Source of the DNA: Brachionus manjavacas
Lineage: Eukaryota; Rotifera; Eurotatoria; Ploima; Brachionidae
DNA length: 64,000 nucleotides
Direction of reading: 5' to 3'
Assembly: GCA_019054805.1 (NCBI GenBank)
Contig: JAHQIY010000004.1
Span: 1,984,001-2,048,000 of the forward strand
A model generated the notes under the pieces. The model had not been told where the DNA came from. It saw only the letters and a list, made by a program, of their open reading frames with translations, and searched no databases. Below are positions 1-10,847 of the stretch, piece after piece. Made by a program: the position numbers and the translations under genes. Within the stretch, counting starts at the first letter, position 1. Each line of letters opens with the position of its first letter.

Positions 1-442
1 TGAGTGAACTAATTAGTATTAATAGTTAAAATAAAATTTATTTTCGATACAATCAAAGTTTTTTAATAGTAAATAATATTTCAAAACTATAACAATCAAC
101 AATTTGATGTTATAATTTATATATTCATTATTCGCATCATCATTTAACAGAAATTATTAAGTTTTTTATGCATTGTAATTTTTAGTTATGAAATTTTATA
201 ATAATTTAATTATTAATTAATTAAATTAACTTTAACTTTTTTACAGACAAATTTTAAATTAGGGGAACTATTTTTAAAATTGGTGAACAAATTTTAGATT
301 ATGTGAACTAATTGTTCTACGCAAACTATACGGGTTTATTGAAGTATAACTACCTAAAAATTTGCCAAAATAGAGAGAAAAAAGGGTAAAATAAAAATAA
401 AAATAACTGATTGACAAATAAAAATAACTGATTGACATAGAT

Positions 443-490
443 TATTATTATTTATTTTTCATCTGTACCGAGCTAACGCTCCTTCAAAAT
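443..490 (-). mobile_element. LINE 3' tail fragment
   Basis: Contains ctgtaccgagctaacgctcc, the reverse complement of the conserved 3' terminus of the LINE copy ending near 63150, followed by an A-rich stretch. Only the last ~45 bp of the element is present. This is an extreme 5' truncation, as LINEs often show, or a decayed copy. Confidence 0.6.
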
Positions 491-773
491 AAACATAAGA
501 TCAAAGATGGAAAATTGTGTGTCTTTTAAAAGATCAGACAAAGCCTATAGATTATTAGCCGAGTTAACGAAACAGCGAACAAAAAGACCATCAAATTGAA
601 AAAAAAGTATGATTCTAATTTTTTGTGAAAAAATGTCAGACTTGCGCTGAAATAAGAAATAAAAGTAATTTTAAAGTCTTTTCAAAGTCAAGTCACTAAT
701 TTTACTTGAAATATTTTGTCTGAAAAAAGTCATTACAAAATTAAAATAAAAAAAATAAGACTAAATGATATTA

Positions 774-950
774 TGTCAATTAATATATATATATATGTCA
801 ATTAAAAAACAAATATTTGTCAATTAAAACAAGATAATTCGTCAGTTATACTAGTGTCAATCTGAAAAAATAAATGTCATTTAAATAAATGTTTTGTCAA
901 TTAGTTTTTATATTTGTCAATTAAAAAAAAATATTTGTCAATTTAATATA
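774..950. repeat. Degenerate GTCAATT-motif array
   Basis: The motif TTTGTCAATTA or close variants recurs about nine times at spacings of roughly 20-30 bp. Similar TGACA/TGTCA arrays lie inside the hAT element at 20786-21780 and in 52680-53016. This is probably the subterminal region of a related hAT copy whose ends are no longer recognisable. Confidence 0.5.
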
Positions 951-1089
951 AACAAATTTTTCAATGTAAAAAAATAATTTTTAAATTATAGAAGTATTTA
1001 TTTAATTATTTAAGAAAAATTTTTTTTGAAAATCAATTTTAAATAAAGAATTTTTTAATAAAATAAAATCGATTGTTTTAAAAAATTTA

Positions 1090-2165
1090 AAACAAACAAT
1101 TAAAACTTTCGCTCAATTCAAAAAGTCGATACGAGACAGTTTAGAATTTAAGTTTATTTAAGGCCTCATGATGCAAAATATTGGGAGCAGTATCATATTT
1201 TAGTTTTAGTATAAAACGAACTGGTGAGTTTTGTAAGACTTGAACCATTGGGATAAAGGTTAATTTTGAATTAAATTCTATACCTAAAAACTAGATTTAC
1301 TTTTGACTCTCAATTTTATTTTCATTAATTTTTAATTTTAAGTCAATATTTTCCTTATTATATTTAGTGAAGAAAATGAAGCAAGGCTTTTCAACAGATG
1401 TTTTCATCTTCCACTTGAAGAGCCATTTTTCTAGTTCGTCTAAGTATCTGTTTATCTTATTCTCTAGATTTCCTTTTTTCTTAATAATATAAAATGTAAC
1501 CAAGTCATCAGCAAAAAGAAGAGAATATTCACTATTTGTTTTATTTCTTTTAGGAATATCAATGATAAATAAACTGGTAGAATATAGACAATATCACAAC
1601 CAGAACTGATCACTTATTTGATAAATTCGTTGCCAAACGCCAATATCATGTTCAAATCATCAGCGACCTAAACGACTCTCGTAACATCATCACTCCTTTT
1701 GAGAAACTCAGGTACGCAGCCTGGTGCTTAAACGATCAAAATGATATCTTTAATTCTTCATAAAAATTGAAAAAATCTCTGAATTTTTTTTTTTCGAATT
1801 CAAGTTAATTCTATTTTTTTTGAATAATTTTTTTTTTAAACCCATTATGATTGTATTCAACACAAATCTGCCATGCGACTTAACAAACAAATTTTTAGTT
1901 AAAAAGAAAAAATTAAAATAATTTTGTTGAACATTTATTAGATTCTGTCTTTCAATTTTTTTTTTTTCATTTTATCAAAATCTATTTATCACAGGGGCTG
2001 AAAGGGAGGTTGGCGACCATTCCAAACTGCCCGGGGTCTTCCTCAAACTATAATTTTAATAAAAATAAAAAAATTGATAAATATACTAAAAAGTAATGGA
2101 CTAATTACCGATCCTTGAGGAACACCTGCAGTAATATGGTATTCATCACTTATGTGACCATTTAC
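1090..2165 (-). pseudogene. LINE reverse transcriptase relic (split)
   Basis: Decayed non-LTR retrotransposon. Read on the minus strand, positions near 2165-2083 give the RT motif GVPQGSVISPLLFSIFIN. After a 504-bp insertion the frame resumes with SLLFADDLVTFYI, the catalytic FADD box (about 1500-1545), then a region rich in LEKWLFKWKMKT and KPCFIFFTK typical of the RT thumb (1297-1503). Near 1100-1250 the DNA resembles the C-terminal region of the LINE copies at 60.4 and 62.7 kb. No continuous frame survives. Probably the same CR1/Jockey-like group as those copies. Confidence 0.8.
1571..2074 (+). mobile_element. Retroelement fragment inserted in LINE
   Basis: A 504-bp segment interrupts the LINE reverse transcriptase and is flanked by the 8-bp direct repeat tgataaat (1563-1570 and 2075-2082). 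It ends in an A-rich tail, so it looks retrotransposed on the plus strand. It encodes a short open stretch with PFEKLRYAAWCLND, which I do not recognise; it may be the C-terminus of another LINE. Confidence 0.55.
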
Positions 2166-2871
2166 ATTTACTTTAAATGATTGTTAATTCTAGTTTTATT
2201 TTAAATCTTGGTTGGACAATTTTTGCATATATTTTTTTCACACATGCTAAGAAAGTTAACCAAATAATGATGTATTAGCATTACAATTTATTTTAGTGTA
2301 ATTAGCAGCTCACAAAATCAATAGCCTAATATTTTTCTAATTAGGTGATAAAATTTTTTTAAATAACAGAAAATTAATTTTTACTTTTGTTAAAACAACA
2401 GTAGCTCTAAATACAACTTTTAATCGGATAAAAGTGACTTAATAACTTGCATTATTAAAAAAAAATTTATTCACACTTTCAAACATGACTTTCGCATGCT
2501 TAATAAAAAGCCAAATGTCTAAACTAAATGATGAGTCAATCGAATCTTTTCTGAATTAAATATTTACTAGGTTCTATTTGTTCCTTGAATTACAGTTAAA
2601 TATTTTTTAAAGTATTTTGTGTACATTTGACAATCTCTTGTTCAAATAACAAACAGAACAGAATAGCGGTCGTGCAAAGACCAATTAAGTCAATTGAAAT
2701 CAACAAAAAGCTGTTAATTTAACCAGAATCCTTTATTAAGCTCTTTTTTGTCTTCACGAATACCACCATTCATTGATTGGTTGCTTATCTTAATCAAGCC
2801 GCTCTTCCCAATTCACCGCATCATCATATTTAAAAGAAACATTTTATCCTTCACTTTAAATTAATAAAAAA
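2166..2871. promoter_or_regulatory. Upstream region of the receptor gene
   Basis: AT-rich and non-coding. Immediately before the start codon at 2872 is catcatatttaaaagaaac, a possible TATA-like core 40-50 bp upstream, then an A-rich leader. No other motif is convincing. Confidence 0.3.
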
Positions 2872-4305
2872 ATGATATTCCTCTTTTTACTTATTTCCAT
2901 AACCCACTGCCTCCAAATTAAACTTAGCTCAAATTCGAGCCTGCTAGTTTCACGTGGACAGGCAATTGATCTCGTCTGCCCACTAAGCTCTAACCAGTCG
3001 TCATTTTTGATCACATGGTACAAAGATGGAAACAAACTTTCAGCTGCACTGGCCAACAATCGATTTAAAATGCAATCAGCTAAATTAACGATTAGCCATT
3101 TCCTCAAAATTGACATGGGTACATACAGATGTGAGCTTATCACCGGCCAAGGCCAAATCTTGCACAGCTCTTTTGTTCAACTAATTAGCAATAGTGGACT
3201 GAACCAAACTTCTTACGAACAAGTCACACGATCAATTGATGGTCGCCAACCGCAATTTATCCATTCATACTATTCAACAAGCCAAAATCAATACCAAGGT
3301 GCATCGATTGAATTTGACTGTTTGGCCAGTGGATTCCCCAAGCCCAGTGTTCTATGGTACAAAAATGGCCGTGTGGTAAGCGAAGAAGAGTATGGTATAG
3401 TTCGAAATTTGATGGTGTTCAAATTGAATAAGCTATATCCCAGTGATAGCGGTGAATACAAGTGTCAAGTGTTCAACCAGTTCGGAGAAGTAAATAGACA
3501 CTTTAATCTAAATGTGATTAAAGTCGAAAAAGTGAGGGTTGATCGTAACAAAACAGTTAAATTGGAATGTTCGGATAGCATATCCAATTGGTTTGTAAAT
3601 TATAAAAATAAAGAGTATTCAAGAGAGAAAAAAATATATATAGGTGAAGATGAATTTTATTTATTAGCCTCTGGTTTAGTTGATCAAAAAAGTTTGTTGA
3701 TAAGACAACCAGATTGGTTCACTAATGGACTCTATGTTTGTTACGGTGAAAGCAAAGTCAAGTCAAGTGTGTACAACTTGGAAGTAGAAGGATTTGTTAT
3801 TGCTGACTATGAGGCAAGAGGATCTGGTAAAAAAAATGAAAAATCGCTATCGATTGACTACCCACTTCCGGTAATAATCATTATTGTGTTATCGCTTATC
3901 TCTTTTGTTCTAATTACACTTTTGGCAATGTATTATATGGTAAAATTAAGAAAAGGTTCACATACTAAGGAAAATTCGCAAGATATTAAGCGTTCTTTTG
4001 ATAATCATCAACTAGCTCATGGTCAAATTGATTATTTTAAGACTAGGAGATCTTTGATAGTTCCTTGTTCCTCAAATGTTCCAATGCATGTGTATCCGCT
4101 ACCAATGTTTCGCTCTCAAATGATTAGACCAACCCAGTCAACGCCCCAGTATTATCACTCTATTCGCCAGCAAGATTTGCCTAGCAATAACTCATCAAAT
4201 TCAGTCAAAAACAAATGGAGCCATTCTGGTGATTATCAATCGTCAAGGATCGATTCATCACCAGTATCACGATCAAATTCTTATAGATCATGTAGAAAAT
4301 TTTGA
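2872..4305 (+). CDS. FGFRL-like Ig-domain membrane receptor
   Basis: A 477-residue type I membrane protein in one uninterrupted exon. Residues 1-14 are a signal peptide (MIFLFLLISITHC). Three immunoglobulin domains follow: Ig1 about 20-105 (Cys36, WYKDG, DMGTYRCEL), Ig2 about 140-215 (FDCLASGFPKPSVLWYKNG, then DSGEYKCQVFNQFGEVN), and Ig3 about 218-305 (KLECSD, GLYVCYGE). A transmembrane helix lies near 333-356 and a tail of about 120 residues rich in Ser, His and Tyr closes the protein. The second domain closely follows the D2 domain of FGF receptors. With no kinase domain the closest known type is FGFRL1/nou-darake, which binds FGF ligands at the cell surface; ligand binding here is inferred. 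The start is the first Met and directly begins the signal peptide. Another I-set adhesion receptor is the alternative. Confidence 0.85.
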   Translation: MIFLFLLISITHCLQIKLSSNSSLLVSRGQAIDLVCPLSSNQSSFLITWYKDGNKLSAALANNRFKMQSAKLTISHFLKIDMGTYRCELITGQGQILHSSFVQLISNSGLNQTSYEQVTRSIDGRQPQFIHSYYSTSQNQYQGASIEFDCLASGFPKPSVLWYKNGRVVSEEEYGIVRNLMVFKLNKLYPSDSGEYKCQVFNQFGEVNRHFNLNVIKVEKVRVDRNKTVKLECSDSISNWFVNYKNKEYSREKKIYIGEDEFYLLASGLVDQKSLLIRQPDWFTNGLYVCYGESKVKSSVYNLEVEGFVIADYEARGSGKKNEKSLSIDYPLPVIIIIVLSLISFVLITLLAMYYMVKLRKGSHTKENSQDIKRSFDNHQLAHGQIDYFKTRRSLIVPCSSNVPMHVYPLPMFRSQMIRPTQSTPQYYHSIRQQDLPSNNSSNSVKNKWSHSGDYQSSRIDSSPVSRSNSYRSCRKF

Positions 4306-4959
4306 TTATTACTTCCTTAATTTTGGACCATTTTTTGCAAATTAAATTAATTTAAAAATTTTTTAAAAAAAATAATTTTTTATCTAGTAATTAAAAAACC
4401 TAAAAATATTATTTTTTCTAACATTTATAAAAAATATTTTTTTAATAAAATAATTATTTTGAACATATTTTTCAATAAAATTGTTTTAATTTTATGCGTT
4501 TGAATTAAAAAAAATGGAAAACAGAGCGTAATAAGTTTTTTAAACTACAAATTTTATCTTCAAGGATCATCATATCACAAACCCAAAGTCAAAATGTATA
4601 AAAAAAACAAACTTTTTCATGTTTGCAATACTAACTTAAAATAATATTTTTTTTAAATATTAAACAAAAAAAAGTTTATGGGATTAAATGACATAATTAA
4701 ATGTAGTGAATCAAGCATTTCATTACCATCATTAAATAGATACAATGGTCATTTTTTTTTCCAAAAGCGGTATCAGCTGTAATCAGATTCAATATCATGA
4801 TATAAACTGATATAAACTGAAAGTCTATCATTTTTTTCTATTCCTATTTTGGAAGATATTTCAAGTTATTTTACAAGTAAAAGTAATTAGATTAGTATTT
4901 TTTTAGTTTTTACCTCAGTTTATTATAAATCATCTCTGATCATGTATACATCATATCAT
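4306..4959. other. 3' flank of receptor gene, no gene seen
   Basis: Long A/T runs with several AATAAA-like signals (for example near 4445-4490) that could serve as the receptor poly(A) signal. No coding potential or repeat with recognisable ends. Confidence 0.4.
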
Positions 4960-5330
4960 TACATTTAGCTTAGATGGCTTTTTTATTTTTCATAAGACTA
5001 TCCCACATGATGATCATGTTGTCGTTTTGCTTATTTTCTCTTTTTTTTCTGGCTAGTGAACAATATACCCCTATGGCAATTGTGCTCCTAGATGCTTGCA
5101 CAAAGTACAGTGTATATAAATGTCTACCTCGTCTATAGTTGTATTTAAACGGTGCAAGTGTCAATACAGCTGGCAAAATATGACTTGTGGACTCTTCTGT
5201 CTTGTTGCATAGTTTACATTTATTATCTACATGCTATTTTATAATATTCTTTATGGTTTTTCCTGATGTTAAATGCCTTATCTTTTACTATCATGATTAA
5301 ACCTTCCATATCCTTTAAAATCGAAACTTA
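4960..5330 (-). pseudogene. LINE C-terminal (zinc-knuckle) relic
   Basis: On the minus strand the region reads VKDKAFNIRKNHKEYYK, then VDNKCKLCNKTEESTSHI, then LAPFKYNYRRGRHLY. This is the CxxC...ETxxHI...CPxLA...YxxRH pattern found C-terminal to reverse transcriptase in many metazoan non-LTR elements. The two parts are in different frames and stops are present, so it is a dead fragment. It is a different family from the LINE copies at 60-63 kb. Confidence 0.65.
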
Positions 5331-5703
5331 AAAAAATTAAGCTTTTCAATTGAAATCCATCAAATTTAAATGTTTTCTATTCTAATTGATCTTCTACGTT
5401 TTCCTTTTGACTATATTTTTTAAAAGTTTGGCTTATAATGTGCACGTCAAGACTTTTTTATTTCAAAAGTCCCACCAAAGACTTAAATTTTTTTTTCAAA
5501 AAAAACCTTTCTATTTTTGTGCTCCATTTTAGCCTTTACCGTGCTGACTTGGACAGGTTCATAATTTGATAAGATAATAAAAAAAATAAAAATTTAAGAT
5601 TATTTAAAATGTTTATTAATTTTAAAAAAAATTAAGTTTTTTTATTAAAATAAAAATAGACAATTAACAACCACCAACAACCAACAACAATACTACTACT
5701 ACT

Positions 5704-6064
5704 TGTGGTGTCTTGACAAAGACAACACAAAAGTCACCATCTGATTCAATCAGTTTCTTTTTATTGTGACTGACTAACGCGCATACGCAGATATTGCTGC
5801 AACCAAGCAGTTATGTCTGCTATCTCAAGACTGACATTTTTATTCGCATGCGTTAGTCAATCACAATATGAATTCAATTTTATATTTGATTCGAACCACA
5901 TTTTGTACACTTTTTTATGAATAAGGAACAAACAATTTTATTGACTTCGGCCTAATGTTTTATTTTAATTTTAGAACGGCCGTTTTCATATTTTTAAAAA
6001 TAAAGAATCTCGTAACAGTAAACCTTTTACTTTGTTGACGGATTTGTAAACGTGGAACACCACA
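5704..6064 (+). repeat. 5' LTR of Gypsy element
   Basis: 361 bp. Contains an internal near-palindrome around tgactgactaacgcgcatac and gcgttagtcaatcaca. A polyadenylation-like AATAAAG lies close to the 3' end. Reads identical to the 3' LTR. Confidence 0.93.
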
Positions 6065-6248
6065 TCTGGCGACGAGGATAAAAAAAAAAAAAAAAGAAGA
6101 AGAAATTTATGTTGGAAGGGGAGAAAGAGGAAGAAGAAAAAGCGAAAACAAGGAGCAACTTCTCACTCAACAACAAATCGTGCAGCAACAACTGCATTCA
6201 CAACAAATTGAGCAGCAACAAATACCCGCACAACAACAGGTAAATAAA

Positions 6249-9200
6249 ATGGCAGTAGCAATGCCAATGGAAATTTTCGACTATGGTCGAAACATGGATA
6301 CACTAGGATCCAGATGGAAGAGATGGCTCGACAAGTTTGAACTCCACATCACAGGAAATGCTCTCACAGACGAGGATATGATCAAGGCCCGCTTCTTAAT
6401 GAATATGGGGGACGCGGTCTATGATACAGCAGAATCACTTGGTTTAAACCTCAAAGATAAAACTCGCAAGGAAATTCATGAGGCTCTCACGAAACATTTC
6501 AACCCCGAAAAATCTGAGGTCAACGAAATCCTGAAATTTCGACGCGCGCTGAAGCACAAAGATGAACCAGTGAACAGCTACTACTTGCGACTCCGAGATC
6601 TCAGCCAACACTGCGGGTTTAGTACCGGACTGGAAAGAGAACTAGCTATCCAGTTTCTCTACGGATGTGGCATGGAGCCTGTGCACCGCAAAGGCGTAGC
6701 TCTGACAAAAGCTGAGTTCAAGCTGGACACAATCTTAGACTATGCCAGGGCTTACGAGAAATCCGAACGCAACGTCGGTGAGATTGCTCAGCACGGTTCC
6801 GAGCTTGCAGCCAAACAAAGTGTCAGCTTTGTAGCGAATAAAGGTTACAACCAGTCTCGCCCAAAGCAAGAGACCCGCGGAAGATGCGCCTGGTGCGGCG
6901 GAGAACGCCATGCTACGAGAGAGGCCTGCCCAGCGAACGGAAAAAAATGCGACAAGTGCGGCAAGCCGAACCACTTTGCAGCAGTATGCCTATTCGAACA
7001 AATGCCACGAAGCAGCCAACAATCGGCAAACAATGGCCAGACTCAACCCTTTCGAGGCGGAGGACAGCGCCATGGCAAAAACTCGAAGCCTACCTTAAGC
7101 CAACAGTACTCAAAACACAAAGGTCAAGTAAATGCGGTTGCCAGCAAGCAATCCGACAACGAACTGGCTGGCAAGGTCGTGCTTGACGAAGCCGAAGCCG
7201 CCTCATACCTCAAATATAAGAAGTTGGTCAACCTGGATATCTGTACCATCACCGACGACCCAAAGGTTCACCGGATCGAAGAAGAGAGGGATGAGCGATA
7301 TTTAGGAGCTGAATTGCAAGGCAGCAACGTTGTATGGCTCATAGACTCAGGATCGATGATAAACATCATCGATGAGCCGACCTACAAACAGCTCAAGCAT
7401 CAGCCAACCCTCAAGGCGTGCACGACTGGATACTACGCATACAAGTCAGCCGTACCGTTCCAGATGCTGGGCTGTTTCGAAACGACCATCAAACGAAACA
7501 GTAAGTCAACGAAAGCAAGTGTCATGGTAGTGCCGGGAAAGGAGCGGAACTTGTTAGGCTTTAGTACGTCGAAAGCACTCGGACTGGTAACTCTCAACGT
7601 CAACTCAGTGGCTGAAGGTAGCGGTAGCAATAAGCTAAGCAAGGACCAGCTAGCCGAGCGATTTCCAGCACTGTTCAGTGGGAAAATCGGCTGCGTCAAG
7701 GATGTCAAAGTTAAGCTGGACATTGACGAATCAGTAAAGCCAACACGCCAGCCGCAAAGACCTGTCCCGTTCTGTATGCGCGAGGCAGTAGAAATGGAAC
7801 TCTTGAAGCAGGTAGACGAGGGGATCATTGAAAGAGTAAGAGGTGGACACACTCCATGGGTGGCGAATCTGGTAATTGTCAACAAGGACAAAGGGGCCAA
7901 AACCGGCTCATCCATGCAATCGTCAACGCAAGAGCCGCCATCAGTCAGGCTAACGTGCGACTCAAGAGCGATGAACAAGGCCATAAGACGCACAAGATTC
8001 CCTTGTCGGACCGTGGAAGACCTTTGCACAGTGGTTCAGGGTGCCAAGCTGTTCAGTAAATTGGACATATCAAAGGCCTTTCACCAGCTTGAGCTTGATG
8101 AGGAATCCAGGCACCTCACCACGATCACCACGCATATAGGTCTTTTCAGATACAAGCGCCTACACATGGGTATCTCTTCGGCTTCCGAAGTCTTTACAGA
8201 AACGATTCGTGTGATGCTCGAGGACTTGCAAGGTCAAATAAACATGACTGACGATATCCTGGTCTTTGGAAAGACTAGGGAAGAACATCACACCAACCTC
8301 CTGGCAGTTCTGCAGCGACTCGAAGAAAGAGGTCTAACACTCAACAGAGAGAAATGCCAGTTTTACACGACCGAAGTAGAGTTTTACGGCTTGAAGTTCT
8401 CCGAAAACGGTATGTCTCCAACAGAGGACCGCTGCCGCGCTTTGAAGGAAGCGAATCCGCCGGCTAACGCAAAGGAGCTAAAAAGCTTCCTCTGCAGTAT
8501 GCAATTTAGCGCAAGATTCATGCCTAACTGGTGCTCTAAAGCATCTCCGCTGTGGGAACTGGCACGAGACGGCGTCGAGTGGAAGTGGGGACTGGAGGAG
8601 CAGAAGGCCTTTGATGAGGTAAAGGAGCTTGCTAGCAATAAGTGCTTTGCCTACTTCAATAAGAATTGGCTTACCGAGCTAGTCATCGATGCAAGTCCAG
8701 TCGGGCTCGGAGCCATACTATATCAGGTCAACCCAAACGATGCACAAGAGAGAGTCATGGTTGTGTGCGCCTCAAGACTGCTCACTGACGTCGAAAGGCG
8801 ATACAGCCAGTGCGAAAAAGAAGGGCTCGCTGCTATCTGGGCATGTGAGAAGCTAGCGATATATCTTCTCGGTAACCGATTCACTCTTGTCACTGACAAT
8901 CGAGGAATCCAGTGCATTCTTGCTAACACCAAATCTAGACCTCCACCCCGCATCGAGCGGATAGCTCTGCGCCTCTCTCAATTCAACTTCGACGTCAGGC
9001 ATGTGAAAGGAGAGTTGAATGCAGCTGACTACTATTCTAGGAAGCCGTCAGGAGCATGCACAGCCGCATATCTTGAAGAGATTTCGACCGAGAGACATGT
9101 GAACATGGTAGCCAGCTCAGCAGTGCCACCAGCAATGACACTTGATGAGGTCGCAAGGGCAACTCAATCGGATGATAATCTTCAAGTGCTCATCAACCTG

Positions 9201-10847
9201 GTAAGCAAGGGAGGCAGCAGCCACGATCTGATTGAAAGGCTAAGCGAGTATAAAGCGGTTTTCGATGAACTAAGTGTAACTGAGCGCGGCATCTTACTTA
9301 AAGGGCAACGTTTAGTGATTCCAAACTCTCTGCGAGACCGTGTAGTCGAGATAGCCCACATTGCTCACCAAGGAATAGTGAAAACGAAGGCCCTTATCCG
9401 GTCGCGCGTTTGGTTCCCAGGCATCGAGAAGAGAGTCGAAGAGCGGGTCAAATCATGTCGTGAATGCCAAGCGAACGCCGGCAAGCCAAGCTTTGAGCCA
9501 CTTAGACCATCAAAGATGCCAGCTGGTCCGTGGCAAGAGGTCAGCGGCGATTTCTACGGCCCAATGTCAACTGGTAAGTACTGGTTCGTCAACCATTGTG
9601 ACTACTCTCGTTGGATAAGCGTGAAGGAGATTACCACTGTCTCATTTCAAGCTGTATCAAACCACCTAACCAATCTCTTCAGCACCTTGGGAGCACCGCT
9701 GATCTATAAGGCAGATAACGGATCCCCTTTCCAGTCACACGACTTCGCCAACTTCGCAAAGCAGTGGGGTTTTACTCATCGTAAAATCGCACCCGAATGG
9801 CCGAGAGCAAACGCTGAGGCAGAAGCTACGATGAAAAAGCTTGGTAAAGTCGTGAGGACAGCAGAACTGTCCGGCATGAGCCGAACAGTGGCGCTGCAGC
9901 TATTCCTACGCCAATACAGAGAAACGCCACACGCTACCACCAAGGTAGCTCCAGCCATGCTTCTAATGGGATTCAGCCGCTCCTCAGGCATCCCACAACA
10001 TGAAACACCTACACCAGACATGCAACGATTAGCCCGACTTCACGAGTTTGCGAGAGCAAATGACGCTAAAGCCAAGCAGAGGATGATGGAGGACTATAAT
10101 CACCGCATGAGAGTAAAGCAGAGAGATTTAGCAGTAGGCTGGAGAGTGCTGCTGAAGAAAACGAGAACGAAGAAAACTGACTCGCTGTGGGATCCAGATC
10201 CGTACACCATCACCGAAATAAAAGGAAGTATGATCACAGCAACCCGTTTGTACCCGAGTCCTCATTCTTTGACGCGGAATTCGTCATTTTTTAAGCGCTA
10301 TTACGAATATGAACAGGATCTGCAACTGAGTTTGACACCAAAAGCGCTGCCAAATGCGGAATCAAACGCCCAATCAAACGCATGGTCAAGAGTGACGCCA
10401 AACGAGCTGCGAACTGCACCAACAAACTCGCTTCCCGTCCAACAAAACACTTCAATTGAGGATACCTACTCAACCATGCGAAATACAAAATCTAGCCAGC
10501 CAGCTCAGCAGCTATTGGATGAAGTAGGTGACTCAGAGGAAAGCGGGGAGATGTCCACGCCGCTACAGCCAGCCGAACCACAAAACAAAGTGGTTGCGGA
10601 GACTAAAACGCCGAAACGGGTCGGCAGGCCAAACAAGGCTATCGTAGAGGCTAACAAGAAGGCAAACCTCGAATCCAAGAACATCTACTATGAGTGGCGC
10701 GATAGCAACCCCCATGTCCGGACGTCCAAACGCAACCAAGCGAAACGCACTGGTCAAAGCAGCTCTGGAGGAGAGGGGAGATGTGGTGTCTTGACAAAGA
10801 CAACACAAAAGTCACCATCTGATTCAATCAGTTTCTTTTTATTGTGA
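6249..10847 (+). CDS. Gypsy gag-pol polyprotein
   Basis: Retrotransposon polyprotein, gag and pol fused in one frame. The first in-frame ATG is at 6249; the frame stays open upstream into a Gln-rich stretch from about 6070, so the true start is uncertain. Domains by position: capsid-like gag 6270-6800; two zinc knuckles (CAWCGGERH and CDKCGKPNH) 6885-6990; protease WLIDSGS near 7336; reverse transcriptase with FSKLDISKAFHQLEL and NMTDDILVFG (TDD variant of the YxDD box) 7780-8400; RNase H from LVIDASPVGLGAILY near 8680; integrase HHCC zinc finger 9350-9470 and DDE core (GDFYGP, KADNGSPF) 9540-9840. Near 10708 this copy has five Cs where the arm copy at 20 kb has four, shifting the last ~45 residues out of frame into the LTR. 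Most like Mag/K02A2.6-type Gypsy elements, by motif impression. Confidence 0.93.
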   Translation: MAVAMPMEIFDYGRNMDTLGSRWKRWLDKFELHITGNALTDEDMIKARFLMNMGDAVYDTAESLGLNLKDKTRKEIHEALTKHFNPEKSEVNEILKFRRALKHKDEPVNSYYLRLRDLSQHCGFSTGLERELAIQFLYGCGMEPVHRKGVALTKAEFKLDTILDYARAYEKSERNVGEIAQHGSELAAKQSVSFVANKGYNQSRPKQETRGRCAWCGGERHATREACPANGKKCDKCGKPNHFAAVCLFEQMPRSSQQSANNGQTQPFRGGGQRHGKNSKPTLSQQYSKHKGQVNAVASKQSDNELAGKVVLDEAEAASYLKYKKLVNLDICTITDDPKVHRIEEERDERYLGAELQGSNVVWLIDSGSMINIIDEPTYKQLKHQPTLKACTTGYYAYKSAVPFQMLGCFETTIKRNSKSTKASVMVVPGKERNLLGFSTSKALGLVTLNVNSVAEGSGSNKLSKDQLAERFPALFSGKIGCVKDVKVKLDIDESVKPTRQPQRPVPFCMREAVEMELLKQVDEGIIERVRGGHTPWVANLVIVNKDKGAKTGSSMQSSTQEPPSVRLTCDSRAMNKAIRRTRFPCRTVEDLCTVVQGAKLFSKLDISKAFHQLELDEESRHLTTITTHIGLFRYKRLHMGISSASEVFTETIRVMLEDLQGQINMTDDILVFGKTREEHHTNLLAVLQRLEERGLTLNREKCQFYTTEVEFYGLKFSENGMSPTEDRCRALKEANPPANAKELKSFLCSMQFSARFMPNWCSKASPLWELARDGVEWKWGLEEQKAFDEVKELASNKCFAYFNKNWLTELVIDASPVGLGAILYQVNPNDAQERVMVVCASRLLTDVERRYSQCEKEGLAAIWACEKLAIYLLGNRFTLVTDNRGIQCILANTKSRPPPRIERIALRLSQFNFDVRHVKGELNAADYYSRKPSGACTAAYLEEISTERHVNMVASSAVPPAMTLDEVARATQSDDNLQVLINLVSKGGSSHDLIERLSEYKAVFDELSVTERGILLKGQRLVIPNSLRDRVVEIAHIAHQGIVKTKALIRSRVWFPGIEKRVEERVKSCRECQANAGKPSFEPLRPSKMPAGPWQEVSGDFYGPMSTGKYWFVNHCDYSRWISVKEITTVSFQAVSNHLTNLFSTLGAPLIYKADNGSPFQSHDFANFAKQWGFTHRKIAPEWPRANAEAEATMKKLGKVVRTAELSGMSRTVALQLFLRQYRETPHATTKVAPAMLLMGFSRSSGIPQHETPTPDMQRLARLHEFARANDAKAKQRMMEDYNHRMRVKQRDLAVGWRVLLKKTRTKKTDSLWDPDPYTITEIKGSMITATRLYPSPHSLTRNSSFFKRYYEYEQDLQLSLTPKALPNAESNAQSNAWSRVTPNELRTAPTNSLPVQQNTSIEDTYSTMRNTKSSQPAQQLLDEVGDSEESGEMSTPLQPAEPQNKVVAETKTPKRVGRPNKAIVEANKKANLESKNIYYEWRDSNPHVRTSKRNQAKRTGQSSSGGEGRCGVLTKTTQKSPSDSISFFLL

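Larger units (their letters stand above)
1..1089. other. AT-rich spacer, no gene seen
   Basis: No open frame of coding character is visible on either strand. The stretch holds a LINE 3' tail and a degenerate GTCA-motif array (listed separately); the rest is low-complexity A/T. Confidence 0.6.

Noticed and set aside
2856-3143. 95-codon minus-strand frame over the receptor start
   Set aside because: Antisense to the signal peptide and first Ig domain.
6735-10808. Several minus-strand and alternate-frame open reading frames inside the Gypsy gag-pol region
   Set aside because: They are antisense or shifted shadows of the polyprotein, without domain or start context.
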